Of a stretch of 64,000 bases of DNA, positions 11,741-25,459 are shown in pieces. This DNA comes from Hyalomma asiaticum (lineage: Eukaryota > Arthropoda > Arachnida > Ixodida > Ixodidae), in the NCBI GenBank assembly GCA_013339685.2, contig CM023482.1, positions 77,649,768 to 77,713,767 of the forward strand. The letters run 5' to 3'. The notes under the pieces are model-generated. The model was not told the origin of the DNA. It saw only the letters and a list, made by a program, of their open reading frames with translations, and did not search any database. The translations under genes were made by a program, and so were the position numbers. Each line of letters begins with the position of its first letter. Position 1 is the stretch's first letter.

Positions 11741-11771
11741 GTTTCGCCACCTATGCGGGTGGCATCGTCGG
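11741..11771 (-). ncRNA. Hammerhead-like hairpin motif
   Basis: On the minus strand, CCGACGA is followed by one T, a 6-bp stem (GCCACC with GGTGGC, loop CGCATA) and then GAAAC. This is close to the hammerhead core CUGANGA - stem II - GAAA, with one mismatch (C for U at the second position) and one extra base before stem II. Stems I and III are not evident, so activity is unproven. Hammerhead motifs are known in Penelope-like elements. Confidence 0.3.
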
Positions 11772-13662
11772 AGGCGCCACAATGTTGCCCACCTTACGGA
11801 TGTTTAGTACGAAACATTTCCTCACGCAGATGCTTAGAGAAGAGATTAAGACGAAGCGAATAACAAGTGCCCCTGATGGCACGAAATCGCAAAGCTTTTC
11901 TTTCACAAGTGCACTTGGCCATTGGCCGAATGCACTAAACTCGTCATAATTCCAGTACTGGATTGGTTGAAGTTTTCTCTCACGAAGAATTTTACCATAG
12001 GACGTTTTTGTAAATGGTCCTGATAAGTGAACGACGTTATACTGGTGTAGGCAATTTCTACGCTTCCGAACTGAAGCGAAAAAATATGAGCTTCTATTAG
12101 ACGAAGTACCCCGGAGCTGCCGCACCTCGTTTTCTACTCCCATCGAGTCCCGTCTCTCTTCTGCTCTACAGTATACCGGAATTTAGTGAATTCAGACTTT
12201 CGAATTTTAAGATGTTATTGCTTGTGCCTTCGCTGTGTACTGAAGCCCCGTACTTACACAGACACCACAGAGTGGTTCTACTTAAACCTCAGTGCTGCAT
12301 AGTTGAAAAGTTGATAAAGAGGCGAAACAACACGGATGTAAGAGGTTTGTGAGCCCAGGAACTCAGGCGAGAGGCGAAGGGACGGCAGACGTGGAAAATC
12401 ACTTTATAATGCCATAACGGCTGACGAACCACACTATACATAGGGACATGCAAATGATGTAACACTGAAGTTCACTTATGAAAACTCCCTCACCACACTA
12501 ACACCGGCGTCCACACGACGCACACATCTCACGGCACCGGAGGCCTGGACGTAACGCGTAGTGCTTCTGCAGCCGATGACCACTCACTCTTGCCGTTGCG
12601 GTGAACATAAGCGCTGGGCAGCCTGTTGAGTTGGCCTTGCCGTGCTTGCAGGCGGATACGTCGTTAGTGATCACCTGAGGTGCGCTTAACATGCTTCAGA
12701 AGCCGTAAGCCACTCACTAGTGCCAGAGCAACGAACGCAGGCGCCGGACGGCGCGGTGGCTTGGACCTTCAGGTCTTCCAAGCTCGCCTGTCGTTGGTGC
12801 TCGCGTTGGGATCTTCTTCAAAGGTGCGGGCGGCTGTCTGGAGCAACTATGTCGCCTTTGCGTGCTCGTGGTGACCACGTAGGACGACTGTCCCGCAGGC
12901 GGTTCCGAAGGCCCAGGCGCGCTATCGAACACACGGCGATGGTTCGTTGGTTGGTTGTTTGGTCCTTGGATACCTTGGCGCAACCCACTCTTGGGGATCG
13001 GCCATGAACCGAAAAAGAGATTTGTGTGGGAGAGGACTACCAATAAAGAATATTTAAAAAATGTAATGCAAATTTAGTAATCAAATTTAAGTTAAAAGAA
13101 TAGTTTCCTGCGAATACTGAAGGTATATAATTATAAGAAAGAGAAGCGAACGCTATGGAGATTGGTTCTCACGTACTGTGATTAAGAGTAAAAAATATAA
13201 AACAAAAAGCTGAGCTAATCAACATCGCCGCCCGACCAACGTCATCGTCTTCTGTTCTCTTGCCTAAGCACTCCGGCATCCGTAGTTTGTAAAACCGAAA
13301 ATAACTCATTACAACGGACTTAAGCGCTACTATTCTGTTAGATTACCGATTAATTGGATACCCGCTAACCAGTGCCGTGAAATTCCTGCGACTTCGATAT
13401 CGGGAAGAACGAAAGAAAGGAAACATGAGAGATAGCAAAGGAAATGGAATTCCTCAATACGCACTGTTGTCTTGGTTATTGCAAGGGGCATACAATGTCA
13501 CGTTGTTTCTGTGCCGATCAGTTGGCACTTATGCTCGATTTGCCATTCAAGGCTGCAAAGCGAACAAGCAACCGAAGAGATAGAGAAAGTGAGAAACGAA
13601 GTGTGGCATCGGACTGCTTTGTTCTCGTGCCTAAATATAAATGAGAAAAAAAAAGGAGAGAA

Positions 13663-13693
<31 letters not shown>

Positions 13694-14700
13694 GACAATA
13701 CCGAGTGCCTAACGAGGTCTTTCCTGCCGACTTGTTGCGCAACGTTCCGGCAGCGCGAAATCGCTTCTGCCGCGCAGCGCCCACGTCAAGACTGAACCAT
13801 CGCGAAGTGTTCGAAGAAGGATTGCCCGCCCCGCTTTTCACGCACAGCCCGTCTCATTGTTGGCTGTCAATCACGTGGCGCAAGCGAGCGGCGATTCGAG
13901 CGAATGCACACTATCGTCAGCGAACGTGAGCTTTTAGGCGCCCGCGCCGAACCGTCGCGGCGCAAATAGGTGTCGAAATTGCGCGAGTGGGATGACGTAA
14001 TGATTGGTGCCTGTTGGATAGTTCAATGGGATGCTTCAATGAGAGGTTGGCGGGAAGGAAGGGGGGGGGGGGGGGTTGGTTGCGATGAAAGGTCGAACGG
14101 ACTCTGAGCAAACAGAGCCACGCAGGCCATTATGCCGTTGCTGCAATGATGAGCGCACTGACGGGGCTGCGAAAAGTGGGCGAACTGTAAACTAATAGTA
14201 AAGGCGGGGATCGTTGCCTGTATAGCCGAGATTGCTGACCTGCTCAGGACAGAGTTTAGAGACGCTTGCGCGCCTGCCTATAGTAGGATTTAACTGACTT
14301 GTCTTGCACTGTGATAAGGTAGGCGCACTGTCAGCTATGCATAATGAAAGAACCGAGGGGGAATGGGGGGGGGGGGGAGGGGGGGGGGCTGCGGAAACTC
14401 CAAGCATTAGCACTCACACTCATTTGTTTGACATCTGATGCCGCTTGTTTTTGTTGCGCAAGTCCGTTTCGTAGCAAGCGTAGTACGGATCATTGCAAGT
14501 TCCGGCATGGGTTATAGTGCTAAAGGCCGTGTTTAGCACGTGTTTGAAGCACAACAGTACTCACGGATAGCCCCTTATTTGCTTGGCATCACAAGCGGTC
14601 ATGAAGAACACACACACACATTAAGGTATGTGCAGTATTCTTTATTTCTGCATTTCCAGCTACATGTTAAAATATGTAGGAATTGCTTTATTTTTGCATT
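11772..14700. other. No gene recognised
   Basis: A 130-codon minus-strand frame (11751-12143) runs up to the hairpin motif but has no domain I recognise. Two imperfect direct copies of a block (GCTTC..AAGCCG..CCACTCACT) lie near 12569-12600 and 12694-12725. Purine-rich GA repeats occur at 13649-13695. Long G runs occur at 14061-14075 and 14366-14389 and could form G-quadruplexes. No gene is supported. Confidence 0.35.
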
Positions 14701-14940
14701 GCCCGCATGGTGGTCTAGTGGCTATGGCATTTGGCTGCTGTTCCGAAGGTTGCGGGATCGAATCACGGCCCCGTCGGCTGGATTTCGACGGCGGCGAAAT
14801 GTGAAGACCCGCGTTCTGTGCGATGTCAGTGCACGTTAAAGAACACCAGCTGGTCAAAATTTCCGGAGCCTTCTACTACGGCGTCTCTCCCAATCAGATC
14901 GTGGTTTTTGGGGCGTAAAACCACCCGAATAAATCAATGA
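14701..14940 (+). mobile_element. Ruka-like SINE, near full length
   Basis: TGGTCTAGTGGC at 14711, GGGATCGAATC at 14754, the GCGATGTCAGTGCACGTTAA block at 14820, and a 3' end GGGGCGTAAAACC followed by AATAAATCAATGA. Confidence 0.88.
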
Positions 14941-15557
14941 ACTTTATGGAACACCCTGTGGTAAAAATTTCCGGAGCCCTGCACTGCATCTATCATCTCG
15001 TTCCTACTCTTTCATTCCCCTTCCACTACTACCTGGACGCAGGGCCGTGCTCCCGACAAGGGCTGAATAAAATGGCGTCTTCGCGTTAACCCTACCACAA
15101 TTAGTATTTTAGAACTCGTTAATATAATAGGTTTAGCAGGAGTAGATTTTTTGCTATGGAAGTGAAAGACGTCATAAAAGGACGCTGGCGAATGTATGTG
15201 CATGTGTTTGTTCGACAAAGTGAGCGAGCTAGCTAATTTAGAGGCTGCAAGAGAGAAGGAAAGAAAGAGAAGAAAAGCAGGAATGACGTGTAATGAGTAA
15301 ATTAACTGTGAAATATATTAACGGTGTCTAAAATAGAAACATCAATCTTTCAATTTGTAAAATTATGACAAATACATCTGAAGTTCGCTCTGTTTTTTAC
15401 AAGAACTGCATTCAGCGTAAGCTGTGCTCACTTTTTGTCATTTTCGTGCATCAATATAAGACACACAGGTTCTATCATTATATAATGAACCTGAAACGAT
15501 CATACATTATTTTGGAAATCCGGAGAGGCCTTCATGTCAGGTGAATATGATGTAGTG

Positions 15558-15601
<44 letters not shown>

Positions 15602-15659
15602 TGATAACCCTAACTTTGGCATATTTAGTACTACATTTCTGAACTTCGTATGTTCATCT

Positions 15660-15727
<68 letters not shown>

Positions 15728-18083
15728 GGTAGCAAAGGTATGGCAATAATTAAAGATATAGTAGCTTCCGGGACAAATTCACTCACCTTTTATTCATTCC
15801 TTACTTATTCTTGTCTTTCGGGGGATGAACGTTATAAATATTACTACGACGAATATTATTACTGACTTCTTATTTTTTGTTCTTGGTAAGATTTACTGAG
15901 CGTACGAGCTCTTTCTTTCCAGTCGTGCACACGTGGGCCTTTTGTGTTATGTGCTCTTGCAGATTTGCAAACTGCGAGCAGAACGCGTCTTCAAAAACAC
16001 GTTCCTCATCCGAACTGTCGTAAAGGAAGCCTGCTGTCGCGCGTAGTCGGGACGCTTCACTTTTCAAAAGGAGTCATGTGACATTCGCACGACATTACTC
16101 CGTTGCTGAGGCCTGGCTTCTTCCGCCACGACCTATGTGGTGGCTCCGTTATTCAAAGCGTTCCTTGGGGTGAAGAGAAAGTTCAGTTCATTCCAGTTAT
16201 TTCTCTTGTATCTCTGGCACCGTAGCTTTTCCTGAAGTTTTTTTTCTTTAACCTTAAAACGCTTGACGTAGAGCTGTCAAATTATTCCGTGACCCGCAGT
16301 AAATGGGAAGACCTGGGAGCTGAAGCCACATAATTCACTGGACCGGGTTAAGTCACAGTACCTCAGGGAACCGTGCACGAGTGAAGGAATTTCGTTCGTG
16401 AAGCGAGTCATACGGGCGTAGGAGAAATAAAATGTGCACTTCGTAGCTTGAAAAAAAAAATGCAGTAATGAAGAAAGCAGCGCTGCAGTGATGAGCGAAG
16501 TAGAGAACCGGGTGGCGGTTACAAATAGATGGCTCGTCAGTATGGCTCTTCCTAGTTAGTTTTGCTTCACATCTGGAGAGATTTCTTGTTCGTTTAAAAG
16601 TCGGATCGAAACATCGAGTCTCTGTGATTGCTGTTTGCGGAAGTAACTGAACGAAACGCTTCGCCCCCCTCCCCCTGGCAACGTACAGTTAACCACTTTC
16701 AGTAATGTTTTTACCCTATATGAAAGAGGTGAGGTTGATACTTTTTAGTGGTATCGACAAATCCTCGTCGCTAAAAATTAAAATGTAAAGAAGTATAACA
16801 AAATGTATGACGCAGTGCTATGTGAGGCGTATGAAGCTGTGCAAACAGTCGGCGCACGAACGCAAACTTGTATGTATACATGTTCAGGAAAGATTCACGC
16901 CATGGTAATGAGTTTAGGACGTGATAACCATGCCGATGAATGACATTACGATCTCTTGATAATTAAAGTCGACGATAACCGTGATTAACTTCTCTTTCCT
17001 CCTGTGTTTCTTTCCACCATCTCTGAAACTTTTATTGACTGAAAATGATAAATCCTTGATGCAACTTTTCTATATGGATGGATAAAAAGAAGTTTGTTAT
17101 ACGGGAGCGAATATTAAGACAGAAATTAAACCGATTTTTTTTTGCAGATTAATAATATATCGCGTAAGATTGCAGGCACGTGCAAAGCTATTAAACTTGG
17201 CTATATAATCATATCTAAATACTGTATGCGCCTTTCAGTGCCATCTGTATATGGCGGTAGTGCTTTACTTCGCTTAATAAAAATAAACACGATAGGGCAA
17301 TCATTTTAAAGAAAAGAAAATGCTGTTCACAGCATGAAACACTTAGAGTAAGTGAGATGATTTTGCCGAGATCTCTAGGGTAGAAAATGAGCTAAATAGA
17401 GAACTCGATCTCTGTAGGCACAAAACAAAAGCTACGCGAACGGCTGTTGTTTACGATCAACGCGAGGTGTTTCCAGCGAAGCAGTGGCGGAAACGGATCA
17501 AGAGCACTTAGCGAGCACCTGAGCATACATTTTGAATGAGGCGGCACCTGCGATCGATGGAACGTTTGAACGGTGGATTATTTCGCTCTTATATACCGAA
17601 TGTGGAGCGTTCCATTCGGCGTATAATTATTTAGGGAGCGTTTTTTATCGGCTTTCTTTCTCAGAAAGTGTAGAAATGCCTTGGAGCGTTGTCGGCTGCA
17701 TCATTTGGAAGTCCGCGAACTCGAATCATATTCTTTCGCCTATACACCTATAAACCGCGTACAAAGTTTTGCTCGGGGAGTGAAACCGTCGTGATCAACG
17801 TAGAAATGCAGCATGATCATGAGGAATTCAAGATAAGCCATAGCTGAGCGCGGATGCAAACACTCGTTGCCTTTATCAAACTTTTTCCCAAGTGGCGTCC
17901 AGTTTTCTTTATTTTTAAAACATACTTGAGAGTGCTTCGAAACACGAGCACAAGATAGATGCTGAGACGTAATTTGTTTAGTAACTCATGAAATGTCTTT
18001 AGAGCTTGAAAAAGAAAGCGAGGGCTCTGAGTAAACAAGCAATATTTGAAACAATGTCCTTAGGTACTTTAACGCTCCGCTCC
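14941..18083. other. No gene recognised, two microsatellites
   Basis: Holds (GAT)n at about 15558-15601 and (GAAA)n at about 15661-15727. Short unmatched frames only. A duplicate of the SINE 3' block (GGTAAAAATTTCCGGAGCCC) at 14960-14980 looks like a broken SINE tail. Confidence 0.5.
15558..15727. repeat. (GAT)n and (GAAA)n microsatellites
   Basis: GAT units at 15558-15601 and GAAA units at 15661-15727, separated by about 60 bp of unique sequence. Confidence 0.95.
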
Positions 18084-19895
18084 TTAAAGGGACACTGAAG
18101 CTGTTTTAAATTTTTGAGTTTAATGAAAATTCGCAATCTGCGACCTCGTATAACATGCCTACGACGGTTTTTTCCGCGATATTTAATTAAACAACAGTGA
18201 TATGACCGCCCAAACTTCGTCCGAGGGAACGCCCCACGGCGAGCGCGGAGAGTAGGGGAGGAGGATGACAGAGAGTGAAAAGCGGAGGAGTGACGTCATT
18301 CTGAGGGCGAGCAAGGTAGCTGCATGGGTTTGAGGCTTTCGTTTGGGCACAGTGCAGTGTCAGTAGAGGAGCTTGCGCTGGTTTCTGGGCACCGCACTGC
18401 TTTGTTGTCATGCATGGATATTTTCCTGGTAGCAAGTTCCCCGACTATGTTACAATATTGCCTTTGCTGCGGCCTATTTACTGTTTTGACGAAGTATACT
18501 TGCTATACCGAGCTTCTGGGCGTACTTCAGCTGCGGCAACATCTACGTTTGCGGAGCAGCATCACTGCACAAATTCCCCCAAGATTAGATGCCCACTGAG
18601 TGTTTCATTGCTGTTAGAAAATTCACTCCTACAAGAACAAGTGTGCTATGTGCTAGGCGCTTCCTAGACAGCGACTACGTACAAAAACTGTCTCGGATAT
18701 AATCGGCACGCTCGTTTATATATATTCATTAAGTTGTTTGTAACAAACGAACGAGCCCTTGACCCCTTCCATTTTGTTATATATATACAATCACAATCGT
18801 AATCCATTCTATTTGATTAGGGTGATGTCAAAAGCACACCAATCCCGCAAATGCGGTGTCCTGTACCAAACCATTCGCGAGGTCAGGAACCGCAGCACAA
18901 AAATACAGGGACACCGGCTATGCATGCTCCTTTTGTTTGTTTTCTTTTTTGCATAAAAGCGCCTAGCTTCTCTTATTGGTCGTGACATTGAGGAAGTCAA
19001 GAACTAATCACGCACAATGACGCACAACATGAAAATTTAAGCGGTAATGATGTTGCAAATGTACGCGCTGATGAGTTTTTGCCGGATTGAAAACAGCGTT
19101 AGTCGCACCGTCTACCTAGCTATGCCCGCGTCATATTCATGGCTGTCAGCGAGGCCTTCATGACGGCGCGCTGTTCCCACGTGCTTGTCACACGTGAAGG
19201 GGTGCCCTTATTGCATTATGTTCGTGCCAAACGAAAGGGAGTCATGAAAGGTTGCTTGTGTTGTAGTTCTGGTCGAGAATGCGAGGTCTTGCGAGTGAAT
19301 GTACTGCGTGATGAGCGCTGTACCTGGGCAGGACCTACACGCCGCTCACTCGATTGGATGCTTTATTGCATATTTCTTCAATTGCGGTGTGTGGAACATG
19401 ATCGAACACACGGCACTGCACGTGGACCGGTGTGGATACCAGCCGATCGCGATCCGTGTATCGCAGTACGGCTAGTCAACTGCGATGGTAGCCTGTCGTC
19501 TGCACCGTTTGAATGCAGGCGACCACACGTAATTGTACCACAAACTCATCATAATTGCTACATTTAGCCATAATAATGGTGATATGCTCATATACAGCAA
19601 GAAAAAGAACTAATAAAACGCGCACGGTCGGTCGGCGCGCGCGCACTAGCCCAGCCGTGGCAGTCAGCTCCTCCGACGCACTCACGATGACGTCATGAAG
19701 CTCCTCAACCGATCGTAGGCAGTGACAAGGTTTTCGTTGCCGCCCATGACGCGCGCCGTGCGTTTTTGCCAAAATAGGGTCATTTGTTCATGTTTATGCC
19801 CATTTTCGGCCTGATTTTCGCGTTCACCGCACGAACAAGGATTAAATCGCATTATAACCTCAATTTTTTTAAAAAGTGCTTCAGTGCCCCTTTAA
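18084..19895. mobile_element. TIR element flanked by TTAA
   Basis: The left end is TTAA followed by AGGGACACTGAAGC (18088-18101). The right end is GCTTCAGTGCCCCT (19878-19891) followed by TTAA. The terminal inverted repeats match at 13 of 14 positions, and weaker similarity continues inward through A/T-rich sequence. The TTAA duplication and AGGG ends suggest a TTAA-specific cut-and-paste family such as piggyBac-like; this is inference because no transposase is visible. The 1.8-kb interior has scattered frames, the longest being 142 codons at 19139-19567, without motifs. It is probably non-autonomous. Confidence 0.6.
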
Positions 19896-22800
19896 ATGAT
19901 ACTTGTGCAGTGAACTCATTTTTGAAAATTTCGCATGAATGGAAATGTCTAATTACATGACTGATGGAACTTCATAAAGCAAATCTGGATATTTGAAGAC
20001 GACTGTAAACGATTGGTCTCACTTATCTAAACGATCCCGCTTCTATCTACTTAAATAATTTGTTTCGAGATAAGTGCAGCACAGTGCATATATCTTCCGT
20101 TAATCTAAATTCCGAAAGGGTTGAGAAATTCAGCGAGCAGAAATACTAATGCTGCTTCATCTAGACCGGACATATAAGCTCTTGTTGCTATACCATGCAG
20201 TGTAGGAACACATAGCACCACGATGTGTCATCATTTGTTTTTCACCATACCAGTAATCAATTACCCGTTTAGAGCATTGCGTCCTCACTTAACTTAGAAA
20301 GCGCTTATTAATTTAAGTTAACCCCTCTGTACGCAGATTTTTTTTTTTTTATTGCAGCGATATTTCGGTAACGCCTCCCTTCGTTATAAAGGGGAACCAC
20401 GTTATAAAGGGGAGCTCCGGCGATTTTTTCACCATATTCTTAAACCGCTATTTTCCAATGGCATTGGCAGTCATGTAGCAGGCAAGGTGGTTCAACTTGC
20501 TGAGAAACTTGCCAGCAATTTTTAAAAAAAATCCAATGAGCAATGTGTTCAAACCGAAACCGAAGTGGATAGCCACTTCGTGCAGCCTAGACGATTACGT
20601 CACAGCTTTCCCACCCTTAGATGTAGTACGGTGCTGGTGCTGGGAACATTAAAGTGGCGATGTAAGCCGACGACAGATCGAGCTTTGACAACTTTTCTGA
20701 ACATGACGGCAACGATTTGAGCGCAGAAGGATCACCTTGTTGCTTTTTACCGCCTGCCTGCTCGGGTGGGCAGCTATGTACGTACCTAATTACGTAAAAA
20801 AAAAAGACAATGTTTGCACTCAAAGGCACGGGAAACAGCTAAAAAATATTTAAAACTGACTTTCAGGAAAGCTGAATGCCTTACAACCGCCTAGCTTGGC
20901 AGGTGTTATTACAGTACCAAGAAGAACACACATGCGAACTTCACTGAGATCGGTGGGCATTGAAGCTTGCAGGGTACAGTAGCTTTTCTCTAAGCGAGCT
21001 AGTGTTATTATTTGCCGGTATGATTTAGCTCAGGCCTTTCTTACTCTCCACAGCTCTGTTACACTGAATTACGAACATTCACTGAAAAGACACACACCAT
21101 CCCTGTTCATGGCACTTCGTGAATGCGTAGCTGTCCAGACGCGCTTGTCCATCGTCAATAAGAAATTCTAGAGCGGAATATACGATACGCCAGGCAGAGA
21201 CAAAAATGACAAGACAAGCACTAGAAGACATAGTCGAGAAGACGAGCATCGCTTCTTTCGTCCTCTTGTCCCTGTCCGCGTACCGCATTCCGGCAATAAT
21301 TTTCTATTAACGATGAACAACCAACATGCCCAAACCGTATCCCTTCTGACGCGCTTGCTCACCACCTGTTTGAGTTAGCGCTCCTTCAAAAGTTTGGCTG
21401 AAAATCATTTTTATAAAGGAGATCTAGTTGTACTCCAATGTAACAAAACTTAACTGTCTACCCTAGCGCACCTTCTTTCCTTGTTATTTCCAGCTAACTA
21501 GAGCGAATAAACAGTCGGTTAATGCTATACCGAGCAGGCGCCATAAGTCACTCGCGGAAATGGATAAGTGCAGAATGCGCTCGCATTTTTTCACGCTTCG
21601 TGATTGGCCCTCTTCTCATCAGGGCATAATAGCGGTCGTTACTTAGCGCAACGGTCCTCTAAGTTAATTACTCCGGCTTCTTTCCGCAATCTACCCCCTC
21701 CCCCGCACTCTCTTTTCGACGGTAAGTTAAAACGGCCGTGAAAGCACTCTCATGCAAGGCCGGCCATAACACGCATTACGCTTTAAACACGGGTTCAGTT
21801 GACCTGACGCTGAAGAATTTGCGTAAGCCACCCCAGTGTTATCACTCATTCCCACAGTGCTCACCTCTCTCTCTTTCGCTCTCTTTCTTCATCCCGTTTC
21901 CACGTGCCAAGGATTTAAGAGCGATTGATGAGCTTTTAAGCGTCGACGTATATAAGGGGTTTCTCCGAGAGCTTCGCAATCATTAATCGTGGAGCGCGAA
22001 CAGAAACACACACACAAAAAAAAGAAGAAGGACCTCTTGCGAAAGGGATCAATGGGCTTTGGCGGCGTTAATTATTTTCCCGAACAATGCATCGAACGAC
22101 AAGAAAGCTCGAAGTAGGTGCCGTCGCCAATTACACCTGGCGTCCTTTCCTACTGCCTTAAACCTTTATAAACTCCGTGAACGTCGTTTCGTTGGGCGCG
22201 CTCTGGAAGTTTAAATGCGCTTGAACATTCGCACAGTCCCCGTATCTCGTTAGCTCTTAAAACTGTGGGATCAGGTGAGAAGTTCAAAGGCCGACCGTAA
22301 CGTTTTTAACGCTGTGAGCAGCAAAAAAAGAAAAAAAAAAGATAATCGTCTCGGTAGACATTTTCCTCCACGCCAAGCTTTCTCTTTCTTTCCTATTCTA
22401 GAGGTCCTGACAGTTACGAAATGTCCAAAATGTGCTTTACTGTAAACGAATAGGTATTGCACGATTCAGTGGAAGACTTGGTCGTCCACGTCCTCGTCAC
22501 AATGAGTATATATATATAAAAGAATCCTACAGACGCCGCGTATTGCGGGGATCATTGTCATGCTAACCAGTCAGCGAGAAAATTGCCTATGACGAATTGT
22601 TTGTTATTCAGCCAAATGTTACGAGCGGGATCAAGGTCCTTGCGCAAAGTACATGAGCGGGTGTATGCTTAACGGGGGCTAAACAGACATGTCGACGGCA
22701 TGACGATGGCGTAACCAAACATGACGGCGTAACGTCCGCACTGACGTTAGGGCACCGCGAAGACGTCTGTTTTGTCGAAGAAAAATGCGCGCTACGGTGC

Positions 22801-23034
22801 GCTGACGTACGAATCATAGGCGTCGTTTGTTGGAATATTCATGCGGGATCGAGCAAAGTTGGACAAAAGCACGTCGAGTGAGAGGTGAACATCTGCATTG
22901 TCCATTACATTGCTATCACAGCGCTTAAGTGACACTGTAGGGAGGTGTCATCGACGTTACACAGCCATCAGCATCAGAACTGCTAAAGCAACAGGTTTTT
23001 TTTTTTCTAAATCAACCGTGCGGGAAGACCGGAA
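19896..23034. other. No gene recognised
   Basis: Contains an oligo(T) run (about 20338-20351) followed by a small direct duplication of GTTATAAAGGGG at 20384 and 20400. A TATATAAG with a downstream TCATTA (about 21949-21986) resembles a core promoter but leads to no convincing frame. (TA)n is at 22506-22519. Confidence 0.4.
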
Positions 23035-23105
23035 ATATGAAGCCTAGTGGTAAAGCGCGTGCTTGCCCCCTCGGAGGCCAGGATTCGATACCCCCATACC
23101 AGTTG
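23035..23105 (+). mobile_element. tRNA-like SINE head of another family
   Basis: An A-box-like CCTAGTGGTAAAGCGCGTGC and a B-box-like GGATTCGATACC at tRNA-like spacing. It does not match the other two SINE families here. There is no clean cloverleaf, so it is more likely a SINE fragment than a tRNA gene. Confidence 0.4.
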
Positions 23106-23466
23106 GTCGGTGGTAGGCGTCTGTGCTTGTTATTTCTACATGTCAGTCGTAATGTACAAGAAGAGCTACATCTTCCTTGCTCTTAAGTAGGCTCTAACGA
23201 TACGTAAAATCTCCATTGTATTAGGTCATTGAATAACATAGGCTGCCTAAGTTTCAAACAGCTGTGACGCATACACGCATGCCACGGGCCGAGCCCTACT
23301 GAATGAGCCACTCGTAATTTTAGTATCGTTAATCCTGGCTATTTTTCCATCAAATTGGTGGCGTAACAATCAACAATTCGTGTTCGTGATACACTTGCAC
23401 CCTTCCATGCAAATTTTGGTGTATACCAGGTGAACGAGACGATCACGAGAGCACCGAGACGTAGGC

Positions 23467-23553
<87 letters not shown>
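23467..23553. repeat. (GATA)n microsatellite
   Basis: About 21 uninterrupted GATA units. Confidence 0.97.
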
Positions 23554-23554
<1 letters not shown>

Positions 23555-25459
23555 CTGTGAAAGTGACTAAAGTTCGCCAAGAAATCCTTCGCATTTAATA
23601 GTGTTTGAATGACAACTCTGCAAGGACCGTTCCCTGCGATGTACGTGATATTCCAACATCATATTCCTTGAAGAAGTGAAATAGTGGCAACCTGAGCGGT
23701 TACTATTTCCGATGGTTTGCTTACGTTTCGGCACCCATTAGTTAACACAATTCAGCCATGTGAGCGCATAGAGCTTTCCTTAAATTTCGCCGCTACTTCG
23801 TCTTACGCGTTGTTTTCTTATGCTCTAGCGCGGTATTTTTATATTTTGTTGTTGTTTCGCGAATTACTGATAAGGAAAGTGGTTTACTTGAAAATATAGT
23901 ACTAAGGCTCCAACGACCCTCCCTGTCCTCCATCCTTTTTAGCGATCTGTTCATCGATACTAACGGTGCTACTTGTTACGACACTGCGCACACGTGCGCA
24001 GACATTGTGGTGTATAAATTTCGGCGCGCTAACTGCGAACTCATTATCCAAACGTATAGGGTTCGAACCATTATGTTCCCCCGAAATAGGGCTATTAATA
24101 CTTCTGAACTCGTCCATGATGTAACTGCGCTGCCTCTCTGCACGTGGGCTGTTATTATTCAACCTTTCGATCGTTGCTTTGTGTGCACAGTAATCGGGAG
24201 CCACACTTCAATATCATTTCAGGTAATTTTAACCATTGTGCGCAAGGCGAATGAACGCAGTAACAAGAAGGCGGTTTTAATTTCACCGCATTGTTAGGCT
24301 GCATAGACTGAGGACCCTTGCTTAGTACGTAAATGGCGCTTGCAACCTGACTAGTTCCCATTATGTATATTTATGATAATTACAGCACTTTCGTTAAAAG
24401 AACTTATTGCATCTTGCAGTGTCTACTGAACGCACGTGTATGCGATTATCTCCTTGTCATGGGTTCCGTTAGTAGGGATTATACGACCTATTCAAGTTAT
24501 TCCGGCTGCTGCGATCACTTATTACCTGCGCAAGGACAAATCGTAGGTGACTTGGAGACAGCGACTAAAACGATCCATAGAGAGCGATCATTGAGATCTG
24601 CGATGGATTCACGACATGCTGGCATGTCGCTTGCTCAAATACCACTTTCTTACTTTAGCTGTTTTTAAATTACACTCTGCTAGCAAATCAAATGAGAAAA
24701 ACAGGCGCACGCGGCTGTCCACATCTCTCTATAAGCACGTAGCTGCTAGGCGACGAGACGCGCCGCATTCTAACCGTCCTAAGGCAGTGGCAAAGTTCAG
24801 GCTTACTGATTGTTGTGCCTTCGCTGTGTAACCTAATACAGAATAGTGGTGTCATTGCTCTAACAGACACAGCGTGCTACTTTAAAAGGGCCCTGCAACA
24901 CTTTTACGAGTAATCATCGAGTGACATCACTTAACGCGATGTCTGTCTCTTTTGAACTACTTCCTCGTTCAGTAGTATCCTACGACCAGCGGTGGCCATC
25001 GGTGGAGTAGAGGTACACCATCCGGTTCTCGTGCAAAAAAAAAAAAAAAAAAAGCGTAGTGTTCGAGCGTCGGTGCCGGACATTTCGCCACCAGATTAAA
25101 ACGAAACTCGCGTGCTAACGGAATGGCAGCACAAGGCCTGCGGCGTGATCCCGGCGACCATAGCCGGTGACGTACTCCCTCATTAGAGCAGGATTGGCCA
25201 CCCTGGTGCGATAATGGTCACAACCTCCCATGAAGACACCAGTTAACCCTATAGGCCCTCCGCAGTTCCCAGCGGCTGCGAAGGAAATGACCCCCCTCCC
25301 CGGCTGCGGTTAGACTTGTGACGCAGCAGAGGTTGCTAAGAATCGCTGAATACGGACACACCGCCGTTGGAATCTGACCCTGGCAATGTTTATTGCTATA
25401 GAACGTTATCTAGCGAGGCGAGTATAGCGGAGCTGTGTGAGGAATGAGCGAGCAATAAA
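23554..25459. other. No gene recognised
   Basis: Short frames only. TTAAAAGGGCCCTGCAACAC at 24882 resembles one end of a TTAA/AGGG element but no partner end was found. Poly(A) lies at 25036-25053. Confidence 0.4.

Noticed and set aside
14701..14775. True tRNA gene at the head of the Ruka-like SINE
   Set aside because: Dispersed copies with the same 150-bp tail show it is a SINE; the anticodon loop does not form a clean seven-base loop.
19139..19567. 142-codon frame within the TTAA element as transposase
   Set aside because: No DDE or zinc-finger motif and no homology I can recognise.
21949..21986. TATATAAG plus TCATTA at promoter-like spacing
   Set aside because: No coding or splice-supported exon follows on the plus strand, so it is treated as chance in AT-rich DNA.
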